From Pseudaeromonas paramecii (GTDB lineage Bacteria; Pseudomonadota; Gammaproteobacteria; Enterobacterales; Aeromonadaceae): a stretch of 64,000 nucleotides of DNA. Location of the stretch: the NCBI RefSeq assembly GCF_039540575.1, contig NZ_BAABFC010000012.1, positions 124,001 to 188,000 of the forward strand. The letters run 5' to 3'. The notes under the pieces are model-generated. The model ran no database searches. It saw only the letters and a program-made list of their open reading frames with translations, and was not told the origin of the DNA. Position 1 is the stretch's first letter. The number at the start of each line of letters is the position of its first letter. Of the stretch, positions 41,241 to 50,408 are shown piece after piece. The position numbers were made by a program, and so were the translations under genes.

Positions 41241-41244
41241 TACT

Positions 41245-41275
41245 AAAAGCGGACCATCTGGTCCGCTTTTGTTTT
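41245..41275 (+). terminator. Terminator of lamB
   Basis: AAAAGCGGACCA-TC-TGGTCCGCTTTT followed by GTTTT, a strong stem directly after the stop. Confidence 0.9.
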
Positions 41276-41354
41276 GGGGCTATTTGAATTGGCAAACGGT
41301 GTAAAGATGTACCAGTTATTTGCTGGTTCGGCGATGGGACAATGGGAGCTCTGA

Positions 41355-42248
41355 ATGCGAAAAATATCTAATGCTGCCTTATGGGTGATTAGTTTATTGT
41401 CATTGGGATGTAGTACTCAGCCAAATCAGCCTGTTGCCGGCGAGTCGGCTGTCGGGGCCCGTTCATTCCAGGAGCAGGTGAGTGCACAGCGTCTGGAATT
41501 AAACGCCAAACAGGCTGTTGACAAAATTGAAGACCTCCAGTTTCAACCGATTGAACAGGAGCAGAGCTGGCTGCAGATTGGGGCTGATCATCAAGTTTTT
41601 AAGTTCAACTCTGGAAAGAGTTACGTGGGGGCCTATTCTGTTGATACAAAAAGACTTGGCCGTCATGTCACCATCAAGTCGCCACTGGATTTCACCGTCT
41701 TCATTCCGTCCGTGATGGTGCTGGATGATGAATATAACGTTCTCGGCTTGGTTGATAGCGAACACTTTACCTATGATGGGAGTGTCTCTCCTGAACAAAG
41801 TTATAACGGCGAGTTTATTTTGCCTGAGGGTTACAATCGCATCAATCTGGTGTTTTTCTCTACGCCGCAAGACTATGTTGGCAGCACCCGGTTGAATGAG
41901 GAGTTGTTGCTAAACAGCATGCGTTATGACCGCATTAGTGATGTTAGCAAGTTTTCCAATTTGCAGGTACCACACTCTCCTCTTGGGCGCATACAGGTCA
42001 TTTTCGAAAAAACCGACCCTGTGGTGGCCCCTATCGCCAAGACAGCATCAATTGAAAATTCGTCTTGCCCATCACAGACCGCCTCATCTCTTATGAATGA
42101 GCAGGCGTATAATCAGAAAATTCGTCGCGCCGTCCGCGAAAACAAACTGGAGGAAGCGGTCAAATTTATTCAGCTGGCCGAGTGTGCTGGTTATAAAGGC
42201 GCAAGGGATGTTTTTTTCTCTGAAATAAAGGCGACCCACACCCCATGA
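41355..42248 (+). CDS. MalM-like periplasmic lipoprotein
   Basis: A 297-residue predicted lipoprotein (lipobox LSLGC, Cys19) of the MalM family, whose role next to LamB porins is unknown. Matching features are the N-terminal coiled region with FQEQVSAQRLELNAKQAVDKIEDLQFQPI, a central beta domain (FTVFIPSVMVLDDEYNVLGLVDSEHFTYD, EGYNRINLVFFSTPQDYVGSTR) and a C-terminal helical tail (RRAVRENKLEEAVKFIQLAE). The order lamB-malM matches the maltose operon arrangement. Confidence 0.85.
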   Translation: MRKISNAALWVISLLSLGCSTQPNQPVAGESAVGARSFQEQVSAQRLELNAKQAVDKIEDLQFQPIEQEQSWLQIGADHQVFKFNSGKSYVGAYSVDTKRLGRHVTIKSPLDFTVFIPSVMVLDDEYNVLGLVDSEHFTYDGSVSPEQSYNGEFILPEGYNRINLVFFSTPQDYVGSTRLNEELLLNSMRYDRISDVSKFSNLQVPHSPLGRIQVIFEKTDPVVAPIAKTASIENSSCPSQTASSLMNEQAYNQKIRRAVRENKLEEAVKFIQLAECAGYKGARDVFFSEIKATHTP

Positions 42249-42362
42249 GTGAGTGGTTGGCGCTTGTGCTGGCCTGGGCGGCTGTAGTATTGTCCACGGT
42301 TGCTCAAGATGAAAACTTTGCCGTGTTCCTGGGATGATAAGGAGAGGCTTGCGCCAGTCCAG

Positions 42363-43379
42363 ATGAAGAAAGCTACGGTCTACGATATTGCTCGTCTCGC
42401 CGGTGTCTCTGCCAGTACTGTATCGCGAATTTTGCGAGGTTCTGCAAAGGTCGCTGAAGAAAAGCGAATTGCGGTTGAGAATGCAGTTAAGGAGCTTGAT
42501 TACCGGCCTAATCTGATGGCGCAGTCGCTAAAGACAGGTCAATCGATGACCTTAGGGGTATTGACTCAGTATCTGGACAGCCCCTTTTCCAATGAGATGT
42601 TGCGCGGTGTAGAAACCACGCTGGAAGGCACGGGTTATGTCCCCATTGTTGTTAGCGGTCATTGGAATCCTCAACAGGAAATGGAACGGTTGCGCCTGCT
42701 TATTTCGCGGCGTGTTGATGGCATCCTAATTTTGACTGGACATGTCAGTCAGCAAAATCTTGTTGAATTATCTCAACAGGTGCCGATCGTCGCCGCTGGC
42801 CATAATATCAATACAGAACGTGTCCGCTCTTATAATACCAATAGCCGCCTGGGTGGTTATATGGCAACCCGTTATCTGTTGGACTTGGGGCACAAAAATA
42901 TTGCCCATATAGTGGGTCTGGCCGATCAGAAGGATGCGGTTGAGCGGCTCCATGGCTATCGTCAAGCGCTGATCAGTGCTGGCATTGAGTTTAATCCTGA
43001 GTTGGTGGTACAGGGTGACTTCTGTGAGGTAGGGGGGCGTGCCGCCATAAAGACGCTGGTTGATGGTGGCCGCAAATTCAGTGCCATCTTCTGTGCTAAC
43101 GATCAGACGGCATATGGCGCCTTGCTCGGTTTGCGCGAGCATGGCCTGAGTGTTCCTGACGATGTCTCTCTTGTCGGCTTCGATGATTTACCCTTTTCAA
43201 CCTTCTCAAATCCGCCACTCACGACGGTCAAACAGCCGATATTTGAAACGGGTGTGAAATTGGCCAAGACCTTGCTTTCCATGATTGAAGGGGCTGAGAG
43301 TGAGGAGCAAGACATGCATGACGAATTGCCTGAACTATCGATCATTGTTCGTCAATCCACCCAGGAATACACGGGTTAA
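42363..43379 (+). CDS. LacI-family transcriptional regulator of the beta-glucan locus
   Basis: A 338-residue LacI/GalR protein. The N-terminal HTH and hinge helix are clear: ATVYDIARLAGVSASTVSRILRG and LDYRPNLMAQSLKTGQS; the effector domain spans about 60-335 (GVLTQYLDSPFSNEMLRGVE, DGILILTGH, AIFCANDQTAYGALLGLREHG, VSLVGFDDLPFSTFSNPPLTTVKQP). The start at MKKATVYD is the family norm; a TTG/ATG extension of about 20 residues is possible. It is the only sugar-type regulator in the locus, and GAAATCGATTTC sites with central CG are the probable operators. Confidence 0.93.
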   Translation: MKKATVYDIARLAGVSASTVSRILRGSAKVAEEKRIAVENAVKELDYRPNLMAQSLKTGQSMTLGVLTQYLDSPFSNEMLRGVETTLEGTGYVPIVVSGHWNPQQEMERLRLLISRRVDGILILTGHVSQQNLVELSQQVPIVAAGHNINTERVRSYNTNSRLGGYMATRYLLDLGHKNIAHIVGLADQKDAVERLHGYRQALISAGIEFNPELVVQGDFCEVGGRAAIKTLVDGGRKFSAIFCANDQTAYGALLGLREHGLSVPDDVSLVGFDDLPFSTFSNPPLTTVKQPIFETGVKLAKTLLSMIEGAESEEQDMHDELPELSIIVRQSTQEYTG

Positions 43380-43406
43380 CCGGCGGATAACTCATTGCAT
43401 TGATTG

Positions 43407-43438
43407 AAAAAAGCCGGATTGTTATCCGGCTTTTTTGT
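43407..43438 (+). terminator. Terminator of the LacI-family gene
   Basis: AAAAAAGCCGGAT-TGTT-ATCCGGCTTTTTTG, symmetrical enough to work for both directions. Confidence 0.9.
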
Positions 43439-43496
43439 TCATCTTTCTCGCTGCAGAGGGTGGAGTTGAAAGGCGAATGTGGCCGCCCCCCATTAT

Positions 43497-44582
43497 TTAA
43501 TGCGAGGTGAACGCATTAAATACCCCCTGCCACGCTGCCTTGCGTTGCAGCTTGTCGTCAAACAACAGGGGCCAGTCGGCATGCTGATAGTAATAATTTA
43601 CCCAGCTGTTCTTATCGCTTACCCCCCAAAAGGTAATGCCGCCACGATATTCTTCCGGCACTGTGTTCAGATAGAGCAGTATGATGTCCTGATAGCGTTG
43701 CTGTTGAAGGTGGGCCAGCTCAGGACTTAACTCGGTTTCGGTGCCATTGACATTCATGCGAATATCCAATTCCGAGATTCTGACCTTGAGTCCAGCTGCC
43801 ACTGTTTTCTGAAAGGCCTCGCGAATGTTATCCAGGCTTGGCCAGTATCTGTCTATGTGCATTTGAAACCCGATGCCTGTGATTTCTATGTTGCGCTGGC
43901 GTAACGACTTGGCCATAGCCAATACGGCATCCAGTTTTTTGGACATGCCTGCAATATTGTAATCGTTGTAATAGAGCTCAGCGTCTGGGTCGGCCTGATT
44001 GGCATAATTAAATGCCTTGGCAATGTAATCGGGAAGATTGGTTTGCCAGATGCTTTGTCGCGGTGAGCCATCATCGAGAAAGGCTTCATTGACCACATCC
44101 CAACTATCGATATCGGCAGCATAGTGGCTCACTATGGTTGTAATATGCTCCTTGAGCATGTCATCCCAATTGCCAGAATACGTATTCATCCAGTCTGGCA
44201 AGGCTTGATGCCACACAAGAGTATGGCCATGCACGGCCATATCATGCTGCTTGGCAAAGTCCACCAGATAATCGGCGTCATCCCAGAAATAGCTGTTCTC
44301 GCTCGGGTGGATATATTGCGGCTTCATCACGTTTTCTGCGACCACTTGGTTGAATTCCCGGGCCACCGTCTGCTGTAGCGCCTTGGCTTCCGGGCTGTAG
44401 CGCAGACTGGCTTGGGATTCAAACCGTCCGATGCCGACGGCCACGCCGACCGTCACCGGGCTGACGGCAGCCAGTCCTTCGCTGACTTGGGAATTGTCTG
44501 GTACGGCCGACGGGCTCTTCTGATTGCATCCTGCTGTCGCAAAACACAGCATCAGCAAGCTCAACAGGGAGTGTTTGGTCAT
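43497..44582 (-). CDS. GH10 xylanase-family lipoprotein
   Basis: A 361-residue endo-beta-1,4-glycanase of GH10. Lipobox FATAGC (Cys near 18) anchors it to a membrane. The barrel shows the GH10 signatures VAENVMKPQYIHP, HGHTLVWHQALPDW, the acid/base Glu166 in DVVNEAF, and the nucleophile Glu271 in ISELDIR; the C-terminal GGITFWGVSDKNSW is typical. GH10 enzymes act on xylan, some on beta-glucan. It follows the GH9 gene on the same strand after a 60-base gap with a stem-loop. ATG 44582 sets the signal peptide. Confidence 0.92.
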   Translation of the reverse strand: MTKHSLLSLLMLCFATAGCNQKSPSAVPDNSQVSEGLAAVSPVTVGVAVGIGRFESQASLRYSPEAKALQQTVAREFNQVVAENVMKPQYIHPSENSYFWDDADYLVDFAKQHDMAVHGHTLVWHQALPDWMNTYSGNWDDMLKEHITTIVSHYAADIDSWDVVNEAFLDDGSPRQSIWQTNLPDYIAKAFNYANQADPDAELYYNDYNIAGMSKKLDAVLAMAKSLRQRNIEITGIGFQMHIDRYWPSLDNIREAFQKTVAAGLKVRISELDIRMNVNGTETELSPELAHLQQQRYQDIILLYLNTVPEEYRGGITFWGVSDKNSWVNYYYQHADWPLLFDDKLQRKAAWQGVFNAFTSH

Positions 44583-44600
44583 GATTGCTCCGATAAAACG

Positions 44601-44626
44601 ATGCGGCACACCGAGGTGTGCCGCAT
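44601..44626 (-). terminator. Stem-loop between GH9 and GH10 genes
   Basis: ATGCGGCACACC and GGTGTGCCGCAT form a 12-bp perfect stem with a two-base centre. Downstream on the minus strand is CGTTTTATC. It may be a partial terminator that sets the GH9:GH10 ratio. Confidence 0.65.
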
Positions 44627-44642
44627 TTATTGGTTCTCAGGG

Positions 44643-46982
44643 TTATTTGTTCAGATCGCCTTCGTCCAGATAGCTGGCGGTCCAGAAGAAGGGGGCATTC
44701 CAGTTGACCGTCACCTCGTTGAGGGTCCAGGCGCCAATTTCATCCTTCCAGCAGGTCTGACCCACGCAGTTACCCTTGAGGGTGGCGGCCACCGGATCGC
44801 TGAAGTTGATGGAGTTCGGGCCGCCGGAGAGTACGCCTGGTGGCACCATGGGGGACGCCGGATCGACCTGGTGCGCCCAGAATCTGTGGTGCGGGTTCTT
44901 CAACGGACGGCTGCCATAGCCGGAGACATAGGATTGATCCATCGGGTTACGACCGAGCAGATAATCCATGGCATCGGACATGGCCTGCACATACTTGCGC
45001 TCGCCGGTGAAATCGTGGGCCAGGCCCAGGAAGATGCTGCGGTTCATCAGGTTGGAGTTGGAGCCCCACGGGTATTGTTCCGCCGTGTAGGGGATCCGGT
45101 AGCCTTCCTGATCGACACGCTGCTGATAGGCATCGGCGGTAGCGACGATGGCCGCACGGGCCTGCTGGACATCGGCTGCCGGCAGCTTGTTCGGCACCAG
45201 GGCCAGTGTGATGGTGCCGGCGCTGGCAACCCCTTGCCAGTAAAGATCGCCGGTGGCGTCCTTGTCACCCTTGGGGGAGGTCAGGTAGTAGCGGGAAGCC
45301 TTGAGGGCCTTGAGGTACTCGGCCTTGCCGGTGGTGGCGAACAACTCGGCCGCCGCCCAGTAGAATTCGTCGTCCAGCTGGGTGTCGTCATAGGGGCCTG
45401 AGCCGACAAAGTTGTCATAGGCGTAGACATCCGGATGCTTCTTCGCGGCTTGCCATGCCTTTTCGGCGGCCTGCAGGCAGCGCTGGGCATAGGGGGCGTC
45501 GCTTTGCTGCCAGACCCGGGCACACTGGGCGGCGGTGGCGGCCAGATTCAGCGTGGCAGCGGTGCTGGGCTGACTCAGGTAGCGGGGCTGCGGATCCTTG
45601 TGGGGCGGCAGCGGCATGCCGGTCCAGGCTTCGTCCGCGACCTTGTGGAACACCATGCCGGAGGCATCGATCTCGGTCAGCTTGAGGGCATCCAGATGGG
45701 CGGACTGGTCGCCCACAGGGACGGGTGTCTTGTGGCCATCCGGCACCTGCATGGCCAGCATGAAGTCCATCATCCAGCGGGCCTCATCCAACAGATCGTT
45801 CTTGCCGTTACCGCTCTCCGGGATCTTGACCTTGCCGTCGCTGAAGGCACTGGCGGCTGGCTGGCGGCCATACTGCTCGTGCTCGTAGAAGTTCATCAGT
45901 GTCCAGGTGGAGATGCCGCCGTTGACCACATACTTGCCCTGATCGCCGGCATCGTACCAGCCGCCGGTCACATCCAGCTGGTAGTCACAGCCTGGCCACT
46001 TGTTGCCCTTGGCGTCGGTCTTGTTGAAGCAGGTGACCCGTTCCGGCTTATGGCCTGCCGGCCGTGCCAGATCGGCCCGCTGGACATATTTGCTCTCGAT
46101 GTCGATGCCACTGCGCTGCTGATAGAAGAAGGAGAGGGCATCGAACTTCATCTTCTGATAGAGCTGGGGATCGATGCTGAACGGGTGACTCTTCTTGTCA
46201 TTCACCACCAGGGTCAGACCCTGCGCCGGCTGAGTGACCTGGCTGAAATCGACGATGTGTACCTTCTCGCCGGAGGCAGGGTTGAGGCCGAATGGCTGGC
46301 TTTGTCCTTCGGCCAGCGGCTTGCCCTGGCTGTCGAGCAGCACCCAGGGCAAGGGGGTGGCAGAGTCGCTCACCACGGTCGCCCGCTTCTGGGCCTGCGG
46401 CAGGTAGCCCACCTGATTGACACGCACCTCGGCAAAGTCATTTTTCGCCTGCAGGCGAGGCCCCTTCAGTGAGGCATTACTCACACAGACGGTGGTCGGG
46501 GTCTGGGTGCCCAGTTGCAGCTGGAATTGGGTCTTCTCGTCGGTGGCGGACGGCGTGAAGGTGAACTCAAACTGTTTGGCACTGGTGCCGAGTTCGATGT
46601 CCTGCACCAGATAGCTGGTGTAAGGCGCGCCGTCGTGCTGGATCAGCGCCTTGGCATGAATGGGTTGCTGGGCGGAGGCGGTAAAGCGCAGGTTGTAGGT
46701 CTGCCCCTTGGCCAAGGCCACGCCCGACTGGCCGAAAATGACATCCCAGGGATTGCTGCCACCGCTGGTAAAGGTGAGGCAGCCCATGTCTTTGCCGGCG
46801 TCGAGCGGGCCGCCGGCGGCCCACCAACCGTCGGTTCCTTGGGCGAAGCTACCGTTGGTCAGAAGTTCATCGACCGGTCCCACCTGAGCGCTGTTGCCGG
46901 CATTGCCGTCGCTGGCGCAGCCCTGCATCGCCAGCACGCTGGCGATCATGAGCGCGATCTTACTCGTTTTGCATATCTTCAT
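44643..46982 (-). CDS. GH9 cellulase-family lipoprotein
   Basis: A 779-residue glycoside hydrolase of GH9. Order of parts: lipoprotein signal (AMQGC, Cys22), a CBM4/9-like module (about 38-185: LLTNGSFAQGTDGWWAAGG, TFTPSATDEKTQFQLQLG), an Ig-like CelD_N domain (about 190-275: VRVNQVGYLPQAQKRATVVS) and the catalytic (alpha/alpha)6 barrel. The catalytic base region TGGWYDAGDQGKYV and the acid region EVTVNWNAPFFWT are intact. It cleaves beta-1,4 bonds of cellulose or beta-glucan. A locus operator lies 48 bases upstream. It is cotranscribed with GH10. Confidence 0.94.
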   Translation of the reverse strand: MKICKTSKIALMIASVLAMQGCASDGNAGNSAQVGPVDELLTNGSFAQGTDGWWAAGGPLDAGKDMGCLTFTSGGSNPWDVIFGQSGVALAKGQTYNLRFTASAQQPIHAKALIQHDGAPYTSYLVQDIELGTSAKQFEFTFTPSATDEKTQFQLQLGTQTPTTVCVSNASLKGPRLQAKNDFAEVRVNQVGYLPQAQKRATVVSDSATPLPWVLLDSQGKPLAEGQSQPFGLNPASGEKVHIVDFSQVTQPAQGLTLVVNDKKSHPFSIDPQLYQKMKFDALSFFYQQRSGIDIESKYVQRADLARPAGHKPERVTCFNKTDAKGNKWPGCDYQLDVTGGWYDAGDQGKYVVNGGISTWTLMNFYEHEQYGRQPAASAFSDGKVKIPESGNGKNDLLDEARWMMDFMLAMQVPDGHKTPVPVGDQSAHLDALKLTEIDASGMVFHKVADEAWTGMPLPPHKDPQPRYLSQPSTAATLNLAATAAQCARVWQQSDAPYAQRCLQAAEKAWQAAKKHPDVYAYDNFVGSGPYDDTQLDDEFYWAAAELFATTGKAEYLKALKASRYYLTSPKGDKDATGDLYWQGVASAGTITLALVPNKLPAADVQQARAAIVATADAYQQRVDQEGYRIPYTAEQYPWGSNSNLMNRSIFLGLAHDFTGERKYVQAMSDAMDYLLGRNPMDQSYVSGYGSRPLKNPHHRFWAHQVDPASPMVPPGVLSGGPNSINFSDPVAATLKGNCVGQTCWKDEIGAWTLNEVTVNWNAPFFWTASYLDEGDLNK

Positions 46983-47029
46983 TACTGCCTCTCTGAATGT
47001 GACAAACAGGTTATGCTTACCGATGATTG

Positions 47030-47041
47030 GAAATCGATTTC
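47030..47041. promoter_or_regulatory. Locus operator before the GH9 gene
   Basis: Exact GAAATCGATTTC, 48 bases upstream of the GH9 start. Confidence 0.72.
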
Positions 47042-47160
47042 ACGCAGAGAGAACAATATGCCGACCTAAAAATCAAATGGTAGCTCATGATCTGTGAGCG
47101 AGCTTTCAGTTTTATCACCAGGTGATGGCGCAGCCACCTGTGGCATCGATGTCTCATTAG

Positions 47161-47313
47161 CGGATCCTGCATTACCCAGGAACGCCCAGCCATGTCGGTG
47201 TGGGTGTCACGTTGGACGAGACACGGCTCAATGTCGAGGTGATCATCCATAACGCGCTGAAAAATAAGAAGCCGGAGCAAGTCCGGCTTAAAGTGGAGCA
47301 AAGCGTGGAATAA
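47161..47313 (+). pseudogene. Possible gene remnant, 3' end only
   Basis: A 50-codon open stretch without a usable start ends at TAA 47311-47313. Its translation (YPGTPSHVGVGVTLDETRLN, then VEVIIHNALKNKKPEQVRLK) has protein-like alternation and could be the last beta strands of a lost gene. A stop precedes it directly. No family is recognised, so this could be chance. The rest of 47042-47388 shows nothing else. Confidence 0.3.
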
Positions 47314-47388
47314 CACGGCATGATGAAAAAAAAGTGGCCTACCCATTCAGGTTAGGTGAGGCCATGCTATCCGCGAACCTCCTTTCTT

Positions 47389-47400
47389 GAAATCGATTTC
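47389..47400. promoter_or_regulatory. Locus operator, middle copy before the GH3 gene
   Basis: Exact GAAATCGATTTC, 173 bases before the GH3 ATG. With the sites at 47030 and 47520 it could support looping. Confidence 0.65.
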
Positions 47401-47501
47401 CTGGGTCAGGTTTACATTGTGTGATCCATCTCACTTTTTGGGTGGATTTATTGCAATCCAGGTCGTGGATTTACCCATTCTGGCTGGCGATACCAAGCAT
47501 C

Positions 47502-47531
47502 TTGACAGTAGACTCGCCAGCAATCGATTTC
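47502..47531 (+). promoter_or_regulatory. Promoter-overlapping operator of the GH3 gene
   Basis: TTGACA (47502-47507) is a consensus -35; GCAATCGATTTC (47520-47531), one base off the operator, lies where the spacer and -10 should be. No clear -10 is seen. Confidence 0.5.
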
Positions 47532-47573
47532 ATAAGTGATTTTGTCCAATAACTTTGTTCTCGGAGTTGGGTA

Positions 47574-50339
47574 ATGAAACAGAAGAAACACGACAGTTCG
47601 ACCGTGCTGGCCGTCTTTATCGGCCTGGGCGGGCTAGCGGCATTTGGCCTCGGTTCGCTGACATCCGGCACCGCAGACGCCTCAACGGTGAAGACACCCT
47701 ATTATGCCGATTGGCCGGCAATTCACAGCGCTATCCAGGTGGATCAGGACATAGAGTCGCGGGTGCAGGCCATCCTCGCCAAGATGACGCTGGAGGAAAA
47801 AGTCGGCCAGATGTTGCAGCCGGATTTTCGCGAGGTGACACCGGAGGAGATCCGCGAATACAAGATAGGTTCTGTGCTCAACGGCGGAGGTGGTTGGCCG
47901 GGCAATGACAAGCATGCGCCGGCCAAGGCCTGGGCCGCGGAGGCAGATAAATACTGGCTGGCGACCGAAGCGGCCTTCGCCGACCGTGGCTTTCGCATCC
48001 CGTTCATGTGGGCGACCGATGCGGTACACGGTCACAACAACGTGTTTCAGGCGACCATCTTCCCCCACAACATCGGCCTGGGGGCGGCCAACGATGCCGA
48101 CCTGATCTACCGCATCGGCCAGGCTACCGCACAAGAAGTGGCAGCCACCGGTCTGGACTGGACCTTCGCGCCGACGGTGGCGGTGCCGCGGGACGATCGC
48201 TGGGGCCGCACCTATGAGGGTTACTCCGAAGATCCGTCCATCGTCTATGCCTACGCCGGCGAGATGGTGCGCGGCCTGCAGGGCTCGGCGGCCGATCTCA
48301 AGGGCCAGCGGCATGTCCTCTCCACCGTCAAACACTTCGTCGGCGACGGTGGCACGCTGGATGGTGTCGACCGCGGCGATAACCACTATTCCGAGGGGGA
48401 TCTGCGCAACATCCACGCCATGGGCTATTTCTCCGGGCTTAACGCCGGTGCCCAGGTGGTGATGGCCTCCTTCAACAGCTGGCTGGACAAGAAAAACTAC
48501 GCCGAGCAGATCGCCGACGGCGCCGAGTACCACGGCAAGCTGCATGGCAGCAAATACATGCTCACCGATGTGCTCAAGCAGAAGATGGGCTTTGATGGCG
48601 TGATCGTCTCCGACTGGAATGGTCACAGCGAGATCGCCGGCTGCAGCATGGGGGCATGCAATGCGGCCGTGATGGCGGGCATCGATGTCTTCATGGTGAC
48701 GGCGCGCAAGGACTGGATGGCGTTTCGCACCAGCTTGCTGGATGCCGTCCAACAGCACCGGATCCCGATGACGCGCATCGATGACGCCGTCACCCGTATC
48801 CTGCGCGTCAAGATGCGTGCCGGCATGTGGGACAAGCCGATGCCGTCACAGCGCCAGCTGGCCGGGCAACAGGCGCTGCTGGGCAGTGCTGAGCACAGTG
48901 CCCTGGCGCGAGAGGCGGTTCGCAAGTCATTGGTGCTGCTGAAGAACAAGCAGGGCCTTCTGCCCCTCAAGCGTCAGCAAAAGGTGCTGGTGACCGGCAG
49001 TGCCGCCAACGATCTGGGCAAGCAGGTCGGAGGTTGGAGCCTGACCTGGCAAGGGACCGAGAACAGCCTGGCGGACTTCCCGAAGGCGGTGAGCGTCCTG
49101 GCGGCGGTGGAGCAGACCATAGGCCAACAGAATGTGCTGTCGGCCGCCGATCTCTCCGCGAAGGGCAGCAAGCCGGATGTGGCCATAGTGGTGATGGGGG
49201 AGGATCCCTACGCCGAATGGTTCGGTGACATTCCCGATAACAAGACCCTGGCCTATGCCGAGATGAAGGGCAGCTATGGTGCGGATCTGCAGTTGCTGCG
49301 CCAACTCAAGGCGCAGGGTATCCCCACTGTGGCCATCCTGTTCTCCGGTCGGCCGCTGTATGTCAACGAGGAGCTGAATCTCGCCGATGCCTTCGTCGCC
49401 GCCTGGCTGCCGGGTACCGAGGGGCTGGGGATCACAGACGTGCTGTTCCGGGATGAGGCGGGGGCGATTGCCCACGATTTCCGTGGCCGGCTCTCCTTTT
49501 CCTGGCCGGTGAAAAAGTGCGCTACCAGCATCAACCGGGTGCCGACCAATCAGGCCGACTGGCAGCGCCCTGCCTTCGAACAGAGCCCGGACAAGGCAAA
49601 CCTGTTGTTTGCCTTCGGTTACGGCCTGTCGTACCAGGAGGGGACCAGTGCCCTGAGCAACTACTCGGATCTGGATCATCTGCCGCTGGATAAGCGGTCC
49701 TTCGGCTGCAAGGAATCGGATCCGGCCAAGCTGACGGCGGCGGCTACCCCACTGGTGCTGTTCGGCGCCAAGGCCAGCGACGAACACCGACTGCGGATGG
49801 GCGATGCCAGCAACTGGACCGGCACAGAGGTGTCCGGCAACAGTGTCACCGAGATGAAGTACATCCGTGTCAAGCCGGTGGACTACCTGCGTCAGCAGGA
49901 TGCCCGTGAGGTGACCTTCAGCGGCACCGGCAAGGATACGGGCGCCACCATTCAGGTGCAGACCACCCGGGTCAAGGGGGCGGATCGCCGCAATTACCTC
50001 AAGGCCGATAGCCTGTTGCTGGTCACCCTGCGCATGAAGCAGGCACCGGACAGCAACATGACCCTGGGGCTGCAGTGTGGCTGGCCATGTGCGGCCACCA
50101 TAGATGTCACCGAGACGCTGCGTCAGCTGCCCAAGGACCAGTGGGTCACGCTGGCCATGCCGCTGCGCTGCTTCGAAAAGGACATGGACTTCACGAAGAC
50201 CAACACGCCTTTCATCATGGCCACCAGTGGCCGTGCCCAGCTGGATCTGGGGGCGATCAGCTGGCTACCCGCCAGTGTGAAATCGGATGCCAACCAACGC
50301 GTGTTGCTGAACTGCGAGGGTGCTCCGGCGCAACGCTAA
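47574..50339 (+). CDS. GH3 exo-beta-glucanase/beta-glucosidase (ExoP-like)
   Basis: A 921-residue GH3 enzyme releasing glucose from beta-1,3/1,4-gluco-oligosaccharides. After an N-terminal signal or anchor (TVLAVFIGLGGLAAFGLGSL) come the TIM barrel (about 60-410; nucleophile Asp347 in VIVSDWNG; KHFVGDGGT and GYSEDP), the alpha/beta sandwich (about 445-680) and a C-terminal ExoP_C-like beta domain (about 710-910; TPLVLFGAKASDEHRL, LGLQCGWPCAATIDV). Motif order fits ExoP of Pseudoalteromonas. Operators at 47389 and 47520 precede it. Confidence 0.94.
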   Translation: MKQKKHDSSTVLAVFIGLGGLAAFGLGSLTSGTADASTVKTPYYADWPAIHSAIQVDQDIESRVQAILAKMTLEEKVGQMLQPDFREVTPEEIREYKIGSVLNGGGGWPGNDKHAPAKAWAAEADKYWLATEAAFADRGFRIPFMWATDAVHGHNNVFQATIFPHNIGLGAANDADLIYRIGQATAQEVAATGLDWTFAPTVAVPRDDRWGRTYEGYSEDPSIVYAYAGEMVRGLQGSAADLKGQRHVLSTVKHFVGDGGTLDGVDRGDNHYSEGDLRNIHAMGYFSGLNAGAQVVMASFNSWLDKKNYAEQIADGAEYHGKLHGSKYMLTDVLKQKMGFDGVIVSDWNGHSEIAGCSMGACNAAVMAGIDVFMVTARKDWMAFRTSLLDAVQQHRIPMTRIDDAVTRILRVKMRAGMWDKPMPSQRQLAGQQALLGSAEHSALAREAVRKSLVLLKNKQGLLPLKRQQKVLVTGSAANDLGKQVGGWSLTWQGTENSLADFPKAVSVLAAVEQTIGQQNVLSAADLSAKGSKPDVAIVVMGEDPYAEWFGDIPDNKTLAYAEMKGSYGADLQLLRQLKAQGIPTVAILFSGRPLYVNEELNLADAFVAAWLPGTEGLGITDVLFRDEAGAIAHDFRGRLSFSWPVKKCATSINRVPTNQADWQRPAFEQSPDKANLLFAFGYGLSYQEGTSALSNYSDLDHLPLDKRSFGCKESDPAKLTAAATPLVLFGAKASDEHRLRMGDASNWTGTEVSGNSVTEMKYIRVKPVDYLRQQDAREVTFSGTGKDTGATIQVQTTRVKGADRRNYLKADSLLLVTLRMKQAPDSNMTLGLQCGWPCAATIDVTETLRQLPKDQWVTLAMPLRCFEKDMDFTKTNTPFIMATSGRAQLDLGAISWLPASVKSDANQRVLLNCEGAPAQR

Positions 50340-50345
50340 ATGACG

Positions 50346-50372
50346 GCGCCCGTGGCCAGACGCCACGGGCGC
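50346..50372 (+). terminator. Stem-loop after the GH3 gene
   Basis: GCGCCCGTGGC-CAGAC-GCCACGGGCGC forms an 11-bp stem seven bases after the stop. No T-run follows, so it may be a partial terminator before the receptor gene. Confidence 0.55.
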
Positions 50373-50408
50373 TATCTATGCAACTCTTGACACTATGTGG
50401 TAATCGCC

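Noticed and set aside
47017..47346. 109-codon minus-strand His-rich frame
   Set aside because: It looks like the antisense of a decayed plus-strand frame and covers the GH9 operator.
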